From a virus, in IMG/VR virus record IMGVR_UViG_3300007539_000268, positions 1 through 21,617 of that record: a DNA stretch of 21,617 nt; one strand, 5' to 3'. The notes below the pieces were generated by a model. The model had not been told where the DNA came from, did not search any database, and saw only the letters and a program-made list of their open reading frames with translations. A program made the position numbers and the translations under genes. How positions within the stretch are numbered: the first letter of the stretch is position 1; each line of letters opens with the position of its first letter. Below, in pieces: positions 6,359 to 14,306 of this stretch.

Positions 6359-6924
6359 GTAAGTTCGTATGGGAAAAGCAAAATGCACTTGATAGTGAAT
6401 TTTGTAAAAAAACCATCTATAGGTTTGAACGAGATTTGAGAAAGTGTGCAGGAAGAACCCTTGGTGGTTTTCATACCGACGTTAAAAAATCTACAGACAT
6501 TCAGATATCGGGGTTACCTGGATGGGAATATGAAGATCAAATTTTTTATGAATCTTTGACAAATGGACTAATTGAGTATAGAAAATATCTTTCTGATAAT
6601 CTCTATACTGATATTGGTGATGTTTCTGACACTGGATATCAAATACAAAGAACTATAGGTGGAGAAGGATTCTATCATTGGCACCATGACTTTTGTAAGG
6701 ACGAAAATGGTGATAGACAAATAACTTTTATCTGGTATTTAAATACTGTAGACGGACCTGGAGGAGAGACAGAGTTTCTTATTGATGGTCAAAAAATTAA
6801 ACCAGAAGAGGGCAAATTAATCTTTTTCCCAGCAACTTGGGATTTTGTTCACAGAGGAATTATGCCACCAAAAGGAGTTGTAAAATATCTGTGTACTGGG
6901 TGGTTATACACCAGGTACGTATAA
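6355..6924 (+). CDS. 2OG-Fe(II) oxygenase, prolyl 4-hydroxylase-like
   Basis: 189 residues. H110-x-D112 in GFYHWHHDF and the distal H166 in DFVHRG form the facial triad for iron. Between them lie the ITFIWYLN strand and GGETEF, the usual order in the P4Hc family (YxxHxD, then LxYLN, then GGxTxF, then H). A Lys near 177 (GVVKYLCTGWLY) stands where 2-oxoglutarate is usually held by Lys or Arg. The length is typical of phage and bacterial minimal hydroxylases. It is translationally coupled to the preceding tiny gene (ATGA) and sits directly upstream of the tail-tip genes, whose late promoter overlaps its stop codon. Proline or lysine side chains are the expected target type in this family; the actual substrate is unknown. 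Confidence 0.85.
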   Translation: MSKFVWEKQNALDSEFCKKTIYRFERDLRKCAGRTLGGFHTDVKKSTDIQISGLPGWEYEDQIFYESLTNGLIEYRKYLSDNLYTDIGDVSDTGYQIQRTIGGEGFYHWHHDFCKDENGDRQITFIWYLNTVDGPGGETEFLIDGQKIKPEEGKLIFFPATWDFVHRGIMPPKGVVKYLCTGWLYTRYV

Positions 6925-6927
6925 ATA
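6920..6927 (+). promoter_or_regulatory. T4-type late promoter TATAAATA
   Basis: Perfect match to the T4 late promoter octamer, 30 bases before the first tail-tip gene. The TAA stop of the oxygenase gene (6922-6924) lies within it. A late promoter directly before presumed virion genes fits late expression of structural proteins. Confidence 0.75.
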
Positions 6928-6956
6928 TTCAGAGAAATAATATTTAATTATATAAA

Positions 6957-7475
6957 ATGGCTGCTGTACTAACATCTACTGGAATAAATTTTAGCGATGG
7001 AACATCTGCCAGTGGCAGATCGAGTTTTTCTTTTCCGAGTGGTACAAGAAGTTTTTTCTTTAGATCAACTGCTCCGACTGGATGGACTACAGTAGCACAA
7101 AACAATAAGATGTTGAGAGTGGTATCTGGAACGGGTGGTGGATCCGGCGGAACAAATTCTTTTACCGCTGCTCTAACTACGAGACCTGTCAGTGTTAATG
7201 TTCCTGTTACTATTACTTTTGCTGCAGGTCCCGTAACTCTAGATACAAATCAAATTCCACCTCATAGTCATCCAACAAATAATTCAAACGCTAACATTCC
7301 TTCGGGGCCTGGAGCTAATGTAACAGTTGTCAATCCTGGCAACTCAACCGCTACTTATGGAAATGGTGGGTCTCACACTCATCCAGTGCCCTATACTGCA
7401 AATGGTCCCTTCAGCAGTTCTCTTGATATGAGAGTTCAGTATTGCGACGTTATAGTCTGTCAGTTTAGTGGTTGA
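6957..7475 (+). CDS. Tail-fibre-tip/collar-like structural protein (copy 1 of 3)
   Basis: 172 residues. The N-terminus MAAVLTSTGINFSDG is a typical fibre-attachment start in cyanophage tail proteins. APTGW (39-43) followed by KMLRVVSG (51-58) is the signature of the phage tail-collar fold seen in T4 gp12-type short fibres. Two HxH motifs, H103-S-H105 and H140-T-H142, flank a variable Gly/Asn/Pro-rich loop. In T4 gp37 such HxH pairs from three subunits hold iron ions along the fibre. Expected role: trimeric receptor-binding tip. Two paralogs follow at once, and a perfect late promoter lies upstream. No clear Shine-Dalgarno sequence. Host receptor unknown; an adhesion role is inferred from the fold. 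Confidence 0.75.
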   Translation: MAAVLTSTGINFSDGTSASGRSSFSFPSGTRSFFFRSTAPTGWTTVAQNNKMLRVVSGTGGGSGGTNSFTAALTTRPVSVNVPVTITFAAGPVTLDTNQIPPHSHPTNNSNANIPSGPGANVTVVNPGNSTATYGNGGSHTHPVPYTANGPFSSSLDMRVQYCDVIVCQFSG

Positions 7476-7481
7476 TAAATA
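7474..7481 (+). promoter_or_regulatory. T4-type late promoter box GATAAATA
   Basis: Seven of eight matches to TATAAATA, 22 bases before the second tail-tip gene, overlapping the TGA stop (7473-7475) of the first. Same layout as the box at 6920. Confidence 0.5.
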
Positions 7482-7502
7482 AAACTATAGTAGAGATAAG
7501 AT

Positions 7503-8048
7503 ATGGCGAAACTAACTGCAAGTGGAATTGAATTTAGTGCCACAAACATATTAAACAGTAAGTATGGAATAATACCCCAGACAAATTCGCCAATGCTTTT
7601 CATTCAAAGCACTGCTCCAACTGGATGGACTAGAGTTTCTCAAAATAATAAGGCTTTAAGAGTTGTCAGTGCTTCGACAAATGGAGGAAGCACTGGAGGT
7701 ACTAACACATTTACTGCGGCATTTGCTAGTAGAACCATAAATGCTAATGTTCCCGTTAGTATCAACGGATTCTCTATGGGAAATACGACAATTACCATAA
7801 ACACTATGCCACCACATAGTCATCCTATAAATGCTGGTGGCAATGGAGCCAGATCAAGTCCTAGTCCAAGTGCTGGAACTCAAACTGGTGCTAACCCTGG
7901 TCCTGCAACTGGAAACAATCCATCGCCAGCTGGCGGTGGCGCAGCTCATAACCATCCAGCTGGTTATACATCAGCATCTGGTCCTGCGAGTTGTCCATTG
8001 GATATGAGAATTCAGTATGTGGACTGCAACATCTGCAGTTTCAACTAA
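7503..8048 (+). CDS. Tail-fibre-tip/collar-like structural protein (copy 2 of 3)
   Basis: 181 residues and paralogous to both neighbours: STAPTGW, then KALRVVS, PPHSHP (H105-x-H107) and AHNHP (H149-x-H151), ending in LDMRIQYVDCNICSF. The loop between the two HxH motifs is the longest of the three copies and rich in Pro, Ser, Gly and Ala (about 118-147), so this copy differs mostly in the part expected to be exposed at the tip. SKYGIIPQ (19-26) is shared with copy 3 but absent from copy 1. GAGATAAG just upstream may act as a weak ribosome binding site. The Pro/Gly-rich loop could be a substrate for the nearby hydroxylases, but that is speculation. Confidence 0.75.
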   Translation: MAKLTASGIEFSATNILNSKYGIIPQTNSPMLFIQSTAPTGWTRVSQNNKALRVVSASTNGGSTGGTNTFTAAFASRTINANVPVSINGFSMGNTTITINTMPPHSHPINAGGNGARSSPSPSAGTQTGANPGPATGNNPSPAGGGAAHNHPAGYTSASGPASCPLDMRIQYVDCNICSFN

Positions 8049-8051
8049 ATA
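8044..8051 (+). promoter_or_regulatory. Weak late promoter-like box ACTAAATA
   Basis: Six of eight matches to TATAAATA. It lies 19 bases before the third tail-tip gene and overlaps the TAA stop of the second (8046-8048), as do the stronger boxes before copies 1 and 2. It is proposed mainly by analogy in position. Confidence 0.3.
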
Positions 8052-8069
8052 TAAAAAAGTACTAATAAA

Positions 8070-8600
8070 ATGGCAGCAGTATTAACAACAACTGGTCTTC
8101 AGTTTAGTGACAGTACTACTTTGGATAGTAAGTATGGAATATTCCCGCAAAGCAGTAGGGTTATATTCTTTCAAGCTAGTGCTCCAACTGGATGGTCTCA
8201 AGTAGCAGCTAACAATAATAGAGCGTTAAGAGTTGTAAGTGGAGCTGCTGGTGGAACGGGAGGAAATAGTGCTTTTACTACTATAATGGCAACAACTAGA
8301 TCATTCAGTGCTAATTGTCCTGTTACTATTAATGGATTGAGTGGTGGACCTACAACTTTATCGGCAAATCAGATTCCCGCTCATAGTCACCCAGCATCAA
8401 CTAACTCTACTGCAAATTCTGTTTCTAGCTCTAATGGGGGAACTGCTAGAGTTGATGAGGGACTCACCAATACTGGGAGTATTGGCAATGGTGGAGGACA
8501 CTCCCACCCCCTCACAGCAAATGCTGCTAATGGTCCCGTCTCTTCATCATTAAATTTTGCAGTTCAATATATTGATGTAATCTATTGCTCTTTTTCTTAA
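8070..8600 (+). CDS. Tail-fibre-tip/collar-like structural protein (copy 3 of 3)
   Basis: 176 residues. The N-terminus MAAVLTTTGLQFSD matches copy 1, and the next part (SKYGIFPQ) matches copy 2. APTGW (38-42), RALRVVSG (51-58), PAHSHP (H105-x-H107) and GHSHP (H144-x-H146) follow in the family order, ending FAVQYIDVIYCSFS. The loop between the HxH pairs is Asn/Ser/Thr-rich. The shuffled similarity of its N-terminal part to copies 1 and 2 suggests gene conversion or recombination among the copies. Same presumed role as a fibre or collar tip. The stop is followed by a short AT-rich gap before the cysteine protein gene. Confidence 0.75.
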   Translation: MAAVLTTTGLQFSDSTTLDSKYGIFPQSSRVIFFQASAPTGWSQVAANNNRALRVVSGAAGGTGGNSAFTTIMATTRSFSANCPVTINGLSGGPTTLSANQIPAHSHPASTNSTANSVSSSNGGTARVDEGLTNTGSIGNGGGHSHPLTANAANGPVSSSLNFAVQYIDVIYCSFS

Positions 8601-8634
8601 TTTGTGTTACTATATCTATAACTAACTTTTTTTT

Positions 8635-9000
8635 ATGAAACTTGAACAAGGTAAATTTTGTCCTCTTATTAGGAAGGATTGTGTTGGTTTGAAATGTTCC
8701 TGGTTTATGCGGGTTCGAGGAATGAATCCAAATACTGGAGAAGATATTGATGAGTGGGGTTGTGCTGTGAGTTGGATGCCAATTTTAACCATTGAGAATT
8801 CTCAACAACAAAGATCTACAAGTTCTGCAGTTGAATCATTCCGAAATGAAGTTGTAAAAGCCAATGAAGAGAATAGGAACCTATATATTCAAGGACTTGC
8901 AGAACAATCAGTTCTTCCGGTAAATGTACATCCACTAACAACTAATACAAACATTTTAGAAGGAGACTCCAACGATGAACTTAACGATAATCAAGGATGA
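8635..9000 (+). CDS. Four-cysteine conserved phage-type protein
   Basis: 121 residues. Cysteines at 9, 16, 21 and 43 (CPLIRKDC, KCSW, WGCAVSW) could hold a zinc ion or an iron-sulfur cluster. After them comes ILTIENSQQQRSTSS-AVESFRNE, a helix rich in Gln and Glu. The pattern CPxxxxxC...KC.W...WGCAVxWxP...ENxQQxR is one I recognise from small proteins of many tailed phages, but I know of no assigned function. The C-terminal tail is Asn/Asp/Thr-rich and probably disordered. Its end overlaps the start of the next gene (8975), so the two are likely co-translated. Confidence 0.7.
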   Translation: MKLEQGKFCPLIRKDCVGLKCSWFMRVRGMNPNTGEDIDEWGCAVSWMPILTIENSQQQRSTSSAVESFRNEVVKANEENRNLYIQGLAEQSVLPVNVHPLTTNTNILEGDSNDELNDNQG

Positions 9001-9535
9001 TGATATCATTATCATTGACAGAGAAGACTATCACGCAGACCTATCGTTTACTGATGATCTTAGTTGGATAGAAGGTTACGACAGAACAACTTATGGAAGA
9101 TTTCATGCTTTCCAATGGTACGGAAATCCCAACGAGGATGGTGAATATGGTCCAGATTTTAGAGATGCTCCATATGGTGAGGTAGAATTTAAAAAACCAG
9201 TACCCAATCATTTTGTCGATAGTTTAGGAGTATATGAACAAGCTATAGGAATATGGGAGTCTGCAAAAGTTGCAGAACAGGAAAGAATTGCTGCAGCAGA
9301 GGCAGAAGTTATCAGATTACAGGAAGAAGAAGAGGCTAGAATTAGAGAAGCATATGAAGCTCTAGAAAGAGAAACTGCTGCTGCTCTTCAAGAGATCGAG
9401 GATCAAATGACTTCCGTAGAAGAAGATTATCAACATATTGAATCCGAAATGCAAGAAGTAATGTCTAGTGATGAAGAAGAATATTCAGCTCTTAAACTCG
9501 AAGAAGATTTAGAAAGACTACTAGCTGACCTCTGA
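8975..9535 (+). CDS. Acidic coiled-coil protein, possible tail-fibre-associated factor
   Basis: 186 residues. GAAGGAG (8959-8965) nine bases ahead of the ATG is a strong ribosome binding site. The first 90 residues include GRFHAFQWYGN and GEVEFKKPVPNHF, a pattern (xhAxQW...GeIEf...pN) found in small phage proteins encoded near fibres. From about residue 95 on the protein is one long acidic coiled coil (AKVAEQERIAAAEAEVIRLQ and onward) ending in EDLERLLADL. Position right behind the fibre-tip genes suggests an assembly chaperone or a virion protein. That is inference from context; I know no defined function. Confidence 0.65.
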   Translation: MNLTIIKDDDIIIIDREDYHADLSFTDDLSWIEGYDRTTYGRFHAFQWYGNPNEDGEYGPDFRDAPYGEVEFKKPVPNHFVDSLGVYEQAIGIWESAKVAEQERIAAAEAEVIRLQEEEEARIREAYEALERETAAALQEIEDQMTSVEEDYQHIESEMQEVMSSDEEEYSALKLEEDLERLLADL

Positions 9536-9560
9536 TAAATTTTTATTTTATAATTAACCT

Positions 9561-10775
9561 ATGAACTCTACATTAATTGAAAATAATTACTTAGTAATTC
9601 CCAATTTTATATCATCTGCAAGGGCTAAAATTCTTGCAGATGAATTTAAAAACCATTGTGAAAATAATGAGTTTCCTGGTGATAGTCAAGCTCCAAATTC
9701 TCATTCAATTTACAATCATGTATCTTTCTTAGAATTGCTTTGTGAGAAGACTCCCGAAGTTTCCACTCTGTTGGAAGAAACTGTTCTTCCAACATATTCT
9801 TATGCAAGAGTTTATAAAGAAGGATCTGTTTTAGAAAAACATACTGACAGAGATGCGTGTGAGATTTCCCTTACATTGCATCTAGATGGAGACTATCCAT
9901 GGCCTATCTGGATTGAGACACCCCAAAAAGAAAAAAAGTTTGTCAGTCTTAATCCCGGAGATGCAATGCTCTACCTAGGTAGGATTGCTCCTCACTGGAG
10001 AGATGAGTATAAAGGAAATTATTATTCTCAAGTTTTCTTACATTATGTAAGAAGTCGTGGTGAATGTTCTTATGCTTATTTTGATAACAGAGATGATAAG
10101 ATTGGATCTCCCGACGCAAAAGAAAAACCTCAAACTTCTGAAATTATTGAAAAGGCAATCGAAGAGTATAAACCTGCTTTGAAAGAACTCGCTAAAACGG
10201 ATGTAGATAAATCTACTAGGCAACTACAAGATTACATCAGAATTTACAACGACATAATTGATCCCGATCTTTGTGATAGAATCTTAAATGAGTATTCAAA
10301 TTCCAATGAATGGAATAGTACAATGGTGGGTGAGGGTGTAGTTAATGAAAATGTCAGGAACTGTAGTGTCGTTCACCTTTCAGATACGGAAGTAATTGAT
10401 AGAAATTTTGAAATTAGAAAGTTTTTAGATGTTGAAATTCACAGTCAACTTCTAAAAGTTGTTGAAAAATATTCAGAAGAACACCCACATTTCGCTCCAA
10501 GTATAGACACTGGATACGATTTACTTCGTTATAACGAGGGACAATTCTATACACAACATGTCGATTCATTTGTACAACAACAGAGGAGCATTTCTTGTTC
10601 AATCTTTGTAAATGATGACTATGGTGGTGGGGAATTTGCATTCTTTGATAGGGAAATGATGGTCAAGGGAAGTAAAGGATCTGTTATCGTATTTCCATCA
10701 AACTTTATGTTCCCCCATGAAATCATGCCTGTCACAAAAGGCACTAGATATTCCATAATTACTTGGTATGTATGA
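9561..10775 (+). CDS. Double-domain 2OG-Fe(II) oxygenase
   Basis: 404 residues holding two jelly-roll oxygenase domains. Domain 1 (about 1-175) has H94-x-D96 (EKHTDRD), LTLHLDGD and the distal H145 (APHWRD). Domain 2 (about 225-404) has H333-x-D335 (TQHVDSF), GGGEFAFF, the distal H386 (FPHEI) and R396 (GTRYSIITWY), the usual 2-oxoglutarate-binding basic residue. Both iron triads look intact. Members hydroxylate protein side chains or small molecules using 2-oxoglutarate, O2 and Fe(II). The 3' end overlaps the first GT25-like gene by 8 bases, so oxygenase and glycosyltransferase are probably made together. This recalls the collagen pathway, where hydroxylysine is then galactosylated by a GT25 enzyme; the pathway analogy is inference. 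Confidence 0.85.
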   Translation: MNSTLIENNYLVIPNFISSARAKILADEFKNHCENNEFPGDSQAPNSHSIYNHVSFLELLCEKTPEVSTLLEETVLPTYSYARVYKEGSVLEKHTDRDACEISLTLHLDGDYPWPIWIETPQKEKKFVSLNPGDAMLYLGRIAPHWRDEYKGNYYSQVFLHYVRSRGECSYAYFDNRDDKIGSPDAKEKPQTSEIIEKAIEEYKPALKELAKTDVDKSTRQLQDYIRIYNDIIDPDLCDRILNEYSNSNEWNSTMVGEGVVNENVRNCSVVHLSDTEVIDRNFEIRKFLDVEIHSQLLKVVEKYSEEHPHFAPSIDTGYDLLRYNEGQFYTQHVDSFVQQQRSISCSIFVNDDYGGGEFAFFDREMMVKGSKGSVIVFPSNFMFPHEIMPVTKGTRYSIITWYV

Positions 10776-11643
10776 TAAGTTAAAGGGGATTCCAAAAGTA
10801 TACTATCGTAATCTTGACTCCAGAAAAGATAGACTAGAGTACATGGAATCCCAATTTGACTATTGGGGGATCGAATACCAAAGAGTTTCCAGTTCAAAAT
10901 ATACTCCAAAAAATTATGATGAATGGAAAAATCTGGTAATTTTTAATTCGGACTGGAACTATCTAAGAGACTATTTTCCACATGACTTTGGTGAGATAAG
11001 ATACCAAAGAGATCTTGTGGAAATATGTATAATGATGACGCAATTGGATAGTATAAAAACTTGGTTAGAAACTACTGATGATGAAACTATGATCCTCATG
11101 GAGGATGATCATGATCTTAGCATGTTGGAGTATATGCATTTTGACTGGGAATACCTGATGAATAATATACCCTATGATTGGGATGTTATTCAATTCGAAG
11201 TTTCGAATGGAATAGGTATACCTTGTTTTCTACACCCAACTATTGATAGAAGTTGGACAGGACCAATGATGATCAATAGACAATATGCTAGTAAATTAAT
11301 AAAACTACACTACATTGAGGGTAAATTTAATTTTAATCAGAAGTTGGGGTCTTATAAATGGACTAGGATGGCTGATAATCCGAGTTTAGTTCCAGATTAT
11401 ATTATTTCTAAGAATGGCAAAGGATATTCTATTCCTCTAATATATTTGAATCCAGATTTTAATTCTTTTGATATAGACATTGAACGAAAAGATTTACGTG
11501 AATTTTATCAACATATAAAAGAAATATATCACAATTGGTGGAAAAATCTCAGAGATAATTATACGCTTGAAGAATTTTTTACCTATGGAAAACCAAATGA
11601 CTTGGTATTATCAGTCGATAAAAAGTTTCGTAAAGTTGTATAA
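10768..11643 (+). CDS. Glycosyltransferase family 25-like protein A
   Basis: 291 residues. VYYRNLDSRKDRLEYMESQF (11-30) is the N-terminal GT25 signature (NLDxRxDR...Q) and MEDDHDLS has the acidic EDD (112-114) that in this family stands for the metal and nucleotide-sugar site. YDWDVIQF (about 136-143), PCFLHP (152-157) and GPMMINRQYA (165-174) complete the core. The C-terminus has EEFFTYGKPND, shared with copies B and E. GT25 enzymes add galactose or glucose to LPS, or to collagen hydroxylysine in animals. The start overlaps the end of the double oxygenase gene by 8 bases. First of six tandem paralogs; donor and acceptor sugar unknown. Confidence 0.8.
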   Translation: MYDKLKGIPKVYYRNLDSRKDRLEYMESQFDYWGIEYQRVSSSKYTPKNYDEWKNLVIFNSDWNYLRDYFPHDFGEIRYQRDLVEICIMMTQLDSIKTWLETTDDETMILMEDDHDLSMLEYMHFDWEYLMNNIPYDWDVIQFEVSNGIGIPCFLHPTIDRSWTGPMMINRQYASKLIKLHYIEGKFNFNQKLGSYKWTRMADNPSLVPDYIISKNGKGYSIPLIYLNPDFNSFDIDIERKDLREFYQHIKEIYHNWWKNLRDNYTLEEFFTYGKPNDLVLSVDKKFRKVV

Positions 11644-12593
11644 TGGATAAACTAAAAGGTATTCCAAAAATTTACTATTTTAATTTAGATGAGAGACCTG
11701 ATAGAAAGGAATATACTGAAAATCAATATTCAAAGTATGGAATTACAAACTATGAAAGATATTCCATGTCAAAATATCAGTATCACAATTTTGATGAATG
11801 GAAAGACAAATTAATTTTAAATGATATATCCCTTTCCGATAGACCAAAATTACATATAATTGAATGTGCTATGACTCTTTCTTATCTAGAATTCTTTAAA
11901 AACTGGTTAGAAACTACAGATGAAGATCAAATTTTAGTAATGGAAGATGATTATGATCTGAGTTATATTGATTATTGGCACTTTGACTGGCAATATCTCA
12001 TGAATCATATTCCCTTTGACTGGGATTGTGTGCAACTTTCATTTGAAAATAATGATAAGATTCCTTGTTTTTTACATCCCATTCTCCCGGGACATGCTAT
12101 GGGATCAAGTATTCTCAATAGAAATTATGTAGAAAAAATAATAAGAGTTACTATGAATGATGGTAAATTTGATTTTACCAAGAGAGTTGGGAATTTTACC
12201 AAAACTCAAAAGGGAACTCATAGATTATTAAATAAAAACAAATGGAGACACCCCAATATATCAATTGACTATATTATGTCACATATTGGTAAAACATATT
12301 GTTTGCCATTGTTTACTCAAAGCACGACTATAGGAAGTTATTCACATGATGTTGTAAGAGTTGATGATTTTCCATCACTACACTTCACGGATATGGCAGT
12401 TAGACTTTGGTGGACAAAGTTGAGAGATAAATTTACTCTGGAAGATTTTTTCATGTATGGAAAACCAAATGATTTTATCTTAACTCCTAAAATTGTAGAA
12501 TCTTTGGGAACTAAATTTGATAACATTGAATTTAGTAAAAATTCTATCGAAAAGAATAAAAAAATTTACAAAGAACTTAGATCCAATCTATAA
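11643..12593 (+). CDS. Glycosyltransferase family 25-like protein B
   Basis: 316 residues. IYYFNLDERPDRKEYTENQY (10-29) and VMEDDYDLS (EDD at 101-103) are intact, as are FDWDCVQ, PCFLHP and EDFFMYGKPND. It is closest to copies A and E: the FDWxYLMNxIPxDWD block is nearly the same in A. An insertion after TKRVGNF makes it longer than A. It starts in TAATG, sharing the A with the stop of copy A, so the two are probably coupled. The C-terminal tail is Lys/Asn-rich. The TAA stop lies within a perfect late promoter octamer. Confidence 0.8.
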   Translation: MDKLKGIPKIYYFNLDERPDRKEYTENQYSKYGITNYERYSMSKYQYHNFDEWKDKLILNDISLSDRPKLHIIECAMTLSYLEFFKNWLETTDEDQILVMEDDYDLSYIDYWHFDWQYLMNHIPFDWDCVQLSFENNDKIPCFLHPILPGHAMGSSILNRNYVEKIIRVTMNDGKFDFTKRVGNFTKTQKGTHRLLNKNKWRHPNISIDYIMSHIGKTYCLPLFTQSTTIGSYSHDVVRVDDFPSLHFTDMAVRLWWTKLRDKFTLEDFFMYGKPNDFILTPKIVESLGTKFDNIEFSKNSIEKNKKIYKELRSNL

Positions 12594-12596
12594 ATA
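12589..12596 (+). promoter_or_regulatory. T4-type late promoter TATAAATA
   Basis: Perfect octamer 24 bases before GT25-like copy C, containing the TAA stop of copy B (12591-12593). It implies that copies C to F can be transcribed late, apart from A and B. Confidence 0.7.
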
Positions 12597-12619
12597 ATTT
12601 CAAGTAATAGGATGAATTC

Positions 12620-13495
12620 ATGAGTGAATTGCATGAAAAATTAAAGGGGTTTCCTCACATCAGGTATCTAAATTTAGATGACCGAATAGATAGAAAGGAA
12701 TGGATGGAAAACCACTTTGAAAAGTATGGGATAACTGATTATCTTAGAGTATCTGCTAATAGATATGGTCCCCACAATTATGATGAATGGAAAAATAAAC
12801 TAGCAGTTTCTGGTTCAAATACTTATGTCAGAAAGGATAATATCTGTTATGTTTCTATCTTAGTCAATCAACTTCAAAGTATAATTGATTGGTATGATGA
12901 TAATATATCTGAGACATGCATTATTGCTGAAGATGATTTGAACATGGATGTCTTAAAGTTGTGGCCGTTTACTTGGGAATACTTTGTTGACAATTTGCCT
13001 TGTAACTGGGACTGCGTTCAAATGCAGGTAATAGGCGGACAATGGATGCCTATGGGTCTTACAAAAAGAAGCAGAAATAATCACGGTGCAACCGCATACT
13101 TAATTAATAGAAGATATGCTGAGAAAATGATTGATATGCATTATATTGATGGTAAGTTCACTTTTTATGATAACTATGGATATGGGGGAAACTGGCCAGA
13201 GTATCATTGCCAGTCTCCAGATTTTGTTCCATTTGAAGTTGGTGTGACTTATACTTTTCCAATTTTCATAACAAACTCAAAATTTGGTAGCGATTGTTAT
13301 GAAGGTAAGGTTAACATGATGGCTAGGAAGTCGGATTTTGCCGTTGTAAAGTGGTGGAAAGAAGAGTCTTCCAAATATGGAGTCAAAGAGTTATTTACTC
13401 TCAATAATCAAAAGAGGGAGGCTTTAAATATTCCTCTACGATATACGGATTTTGATACAAGAAGTGTTTATGGACACTCTCACTCAGGCGAATAG
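12620..13495 (+). CDS. Glycosyltransferase family 25-like protein C
   Basis: 291 residues. IRYLNLDDRIDRKEWMENHF (14-33) and AEDDLN (EDD at 104-106) carry the family motifs. The middle and end differ from A and B and match D: WPFTWEYFVDNLPCNWDCVQ-type block, then a GL/NNH/INRRYA region, then PDFVPFEVGVTYTFP, and no EEFFTYGKP end. C and D thus form a second subfamily. TAGGA (12608-12612) seven bases before the ATG is the ribosome binding site, and the perfect late promoter lies just ahead. Its 3' end overlaps copy D by 26 bases. Confidence 0.8.
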   Translation: MSELHEKLKGFPHIRYLNLDDRIDRKEWMENHFEKYGITDYLRVSANRYGPHNYDEWKNKLAVSGSNTYVRKDNICYVSILVNQLQSIIDWYDDNISETCIIAEDDLNMDVLKLWPFTWEYFVDNLPCNWDCVQMQVIGGQWMPMGLTKRSRNNHGATAYLINRRYAEKMIDMHYIDGKFTFYDNYGYGGNWPEYHCQSPDFVPFEVGVTYTFPIFITNSKFGSDCYEGKVNMMARKSDFAVVKWWKEESSKYGVKELFTLNNQKREALNIPLRYTDFDTRSVYGHSHSGE

Positions 13496-14306
13496 TTTGA
13501 GATTCAAGTTTAAAAATATTCCTCAAATATTTTACTTGAATCTAGATAAAAGATTGGATAGGAAAAAATACACTGAAGATCAATTTAAATTGTTGGGAAT
13601 AAACAATTTTACCAGGATTTCTGCGGAAAGATATGCACTTCACAATTTTTATAAGTGGAGATCTAAAGTTTCTCCAAAGATAATAAATGAACTCCCTAGG
13701 ATCTGTACTCTTTTAAATCAACTTCAGGTTATCATTGACTGGTATGACTCAAATTCTTCAAAATATTGCATAATATCTGAGGATGATGTCAACTATCTAA
13801 CTGCAAAATACTGGCCATTTACTTGGGACCAATTCTTTAAAAAATTACCTTGTAATTGGGATTGCGTACAACTTCATGTTATCGGGGAGTATTTTGTACC
13901 AATGGGACTGACGGACAGGTTTAAAAATAATCACTCCGCTGCTTGTTATTTGATTAATAGAAACTTCGCACGTAAATTAAAACAAATTTATTATTCAAAT
14001 GACAAGTTTGTGTTTCATGAGAATTATGGATATAATTTAGAAAGATATCACTACCAATCTGCAGATTTTGTTCCATATGAAGTGGGAGTAACTTATAGTT
14101 TTCCATTATTCATAACCAAGTCCAGTTTTGAGAGTGATAGTTATTTAAACTCTACAAATTTCATGGCAAGAGAGTCGGATTTGATCACTTTAAATTGGTG
14201 GAAAAATTTACGAGAAAGTAAATTTTCTTTGGAAGATATTTTTACAAGAGATTCTTCGAAAAGAAAAGAATTGAATTTAAAGGTAAGTTATTATGACTTT
14301 AAATAA
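13470..14306 (+). CDS. Glycosyltransferase family 25-like protein D
   Basis: 278 residues from the ATG at 13470; a TTG at 13452 in the same frame would add six residues but is less likely. IFYLNLDKRLDRKKYTEDQF (20-39) and SEDDVN (EDD at 104-106) are intact. NQLQVIIDWYDSN and PCNWDCVQLHVIG, plus the VPYEVGVTYSFPLFIT stretch, make it the sister of copy C, pointing to a local duplication. It starts inside the end of C and overlaps E by 14 bases, so C, D and E are likely co-translated. Acceptor unknown; probably a different specificity from the A/B/E type. Confidence 0.8.
   Translation: MDTLTQANSLRFKFKNIPQIFYLNLDKRLDRKKYTEDQFKLLGINNFTRISAERYALHNFYKWRSKVSPKIINELPRICTLLNQLQVIIDWYDSNSSKYCIISEDDVNYLTAKYWPFTWDQFFKKLPCNWDCVQLHVIGEYFVPMGLTDRFKNNHSAACYLINRNFARKLKQIYYSNDKFVFHENYGYNLERYHYQSADFVPYEVGVTYSFPLFITKSSFESDSYLNSTNFMARESDLITLNWWKNLRESKFSLEDIFTRDSSKRKELNLKVSYYDFK

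Noticed and set aside
8341-8553. Second plus-strand frame within tail-tip copy 3
   Set aside because: It lies wholly inside the paralogous gene in another frame, and the corresponding frame is not seen as a protein in the other copies.
6957-8600. A diversity-generating retroelement acting on the tail-tip genes
   Set aside because: No reverse transcriptase or template repeat with adenine-biased differences was seen in the window; ordinary duplication and recombination explain the three copies.
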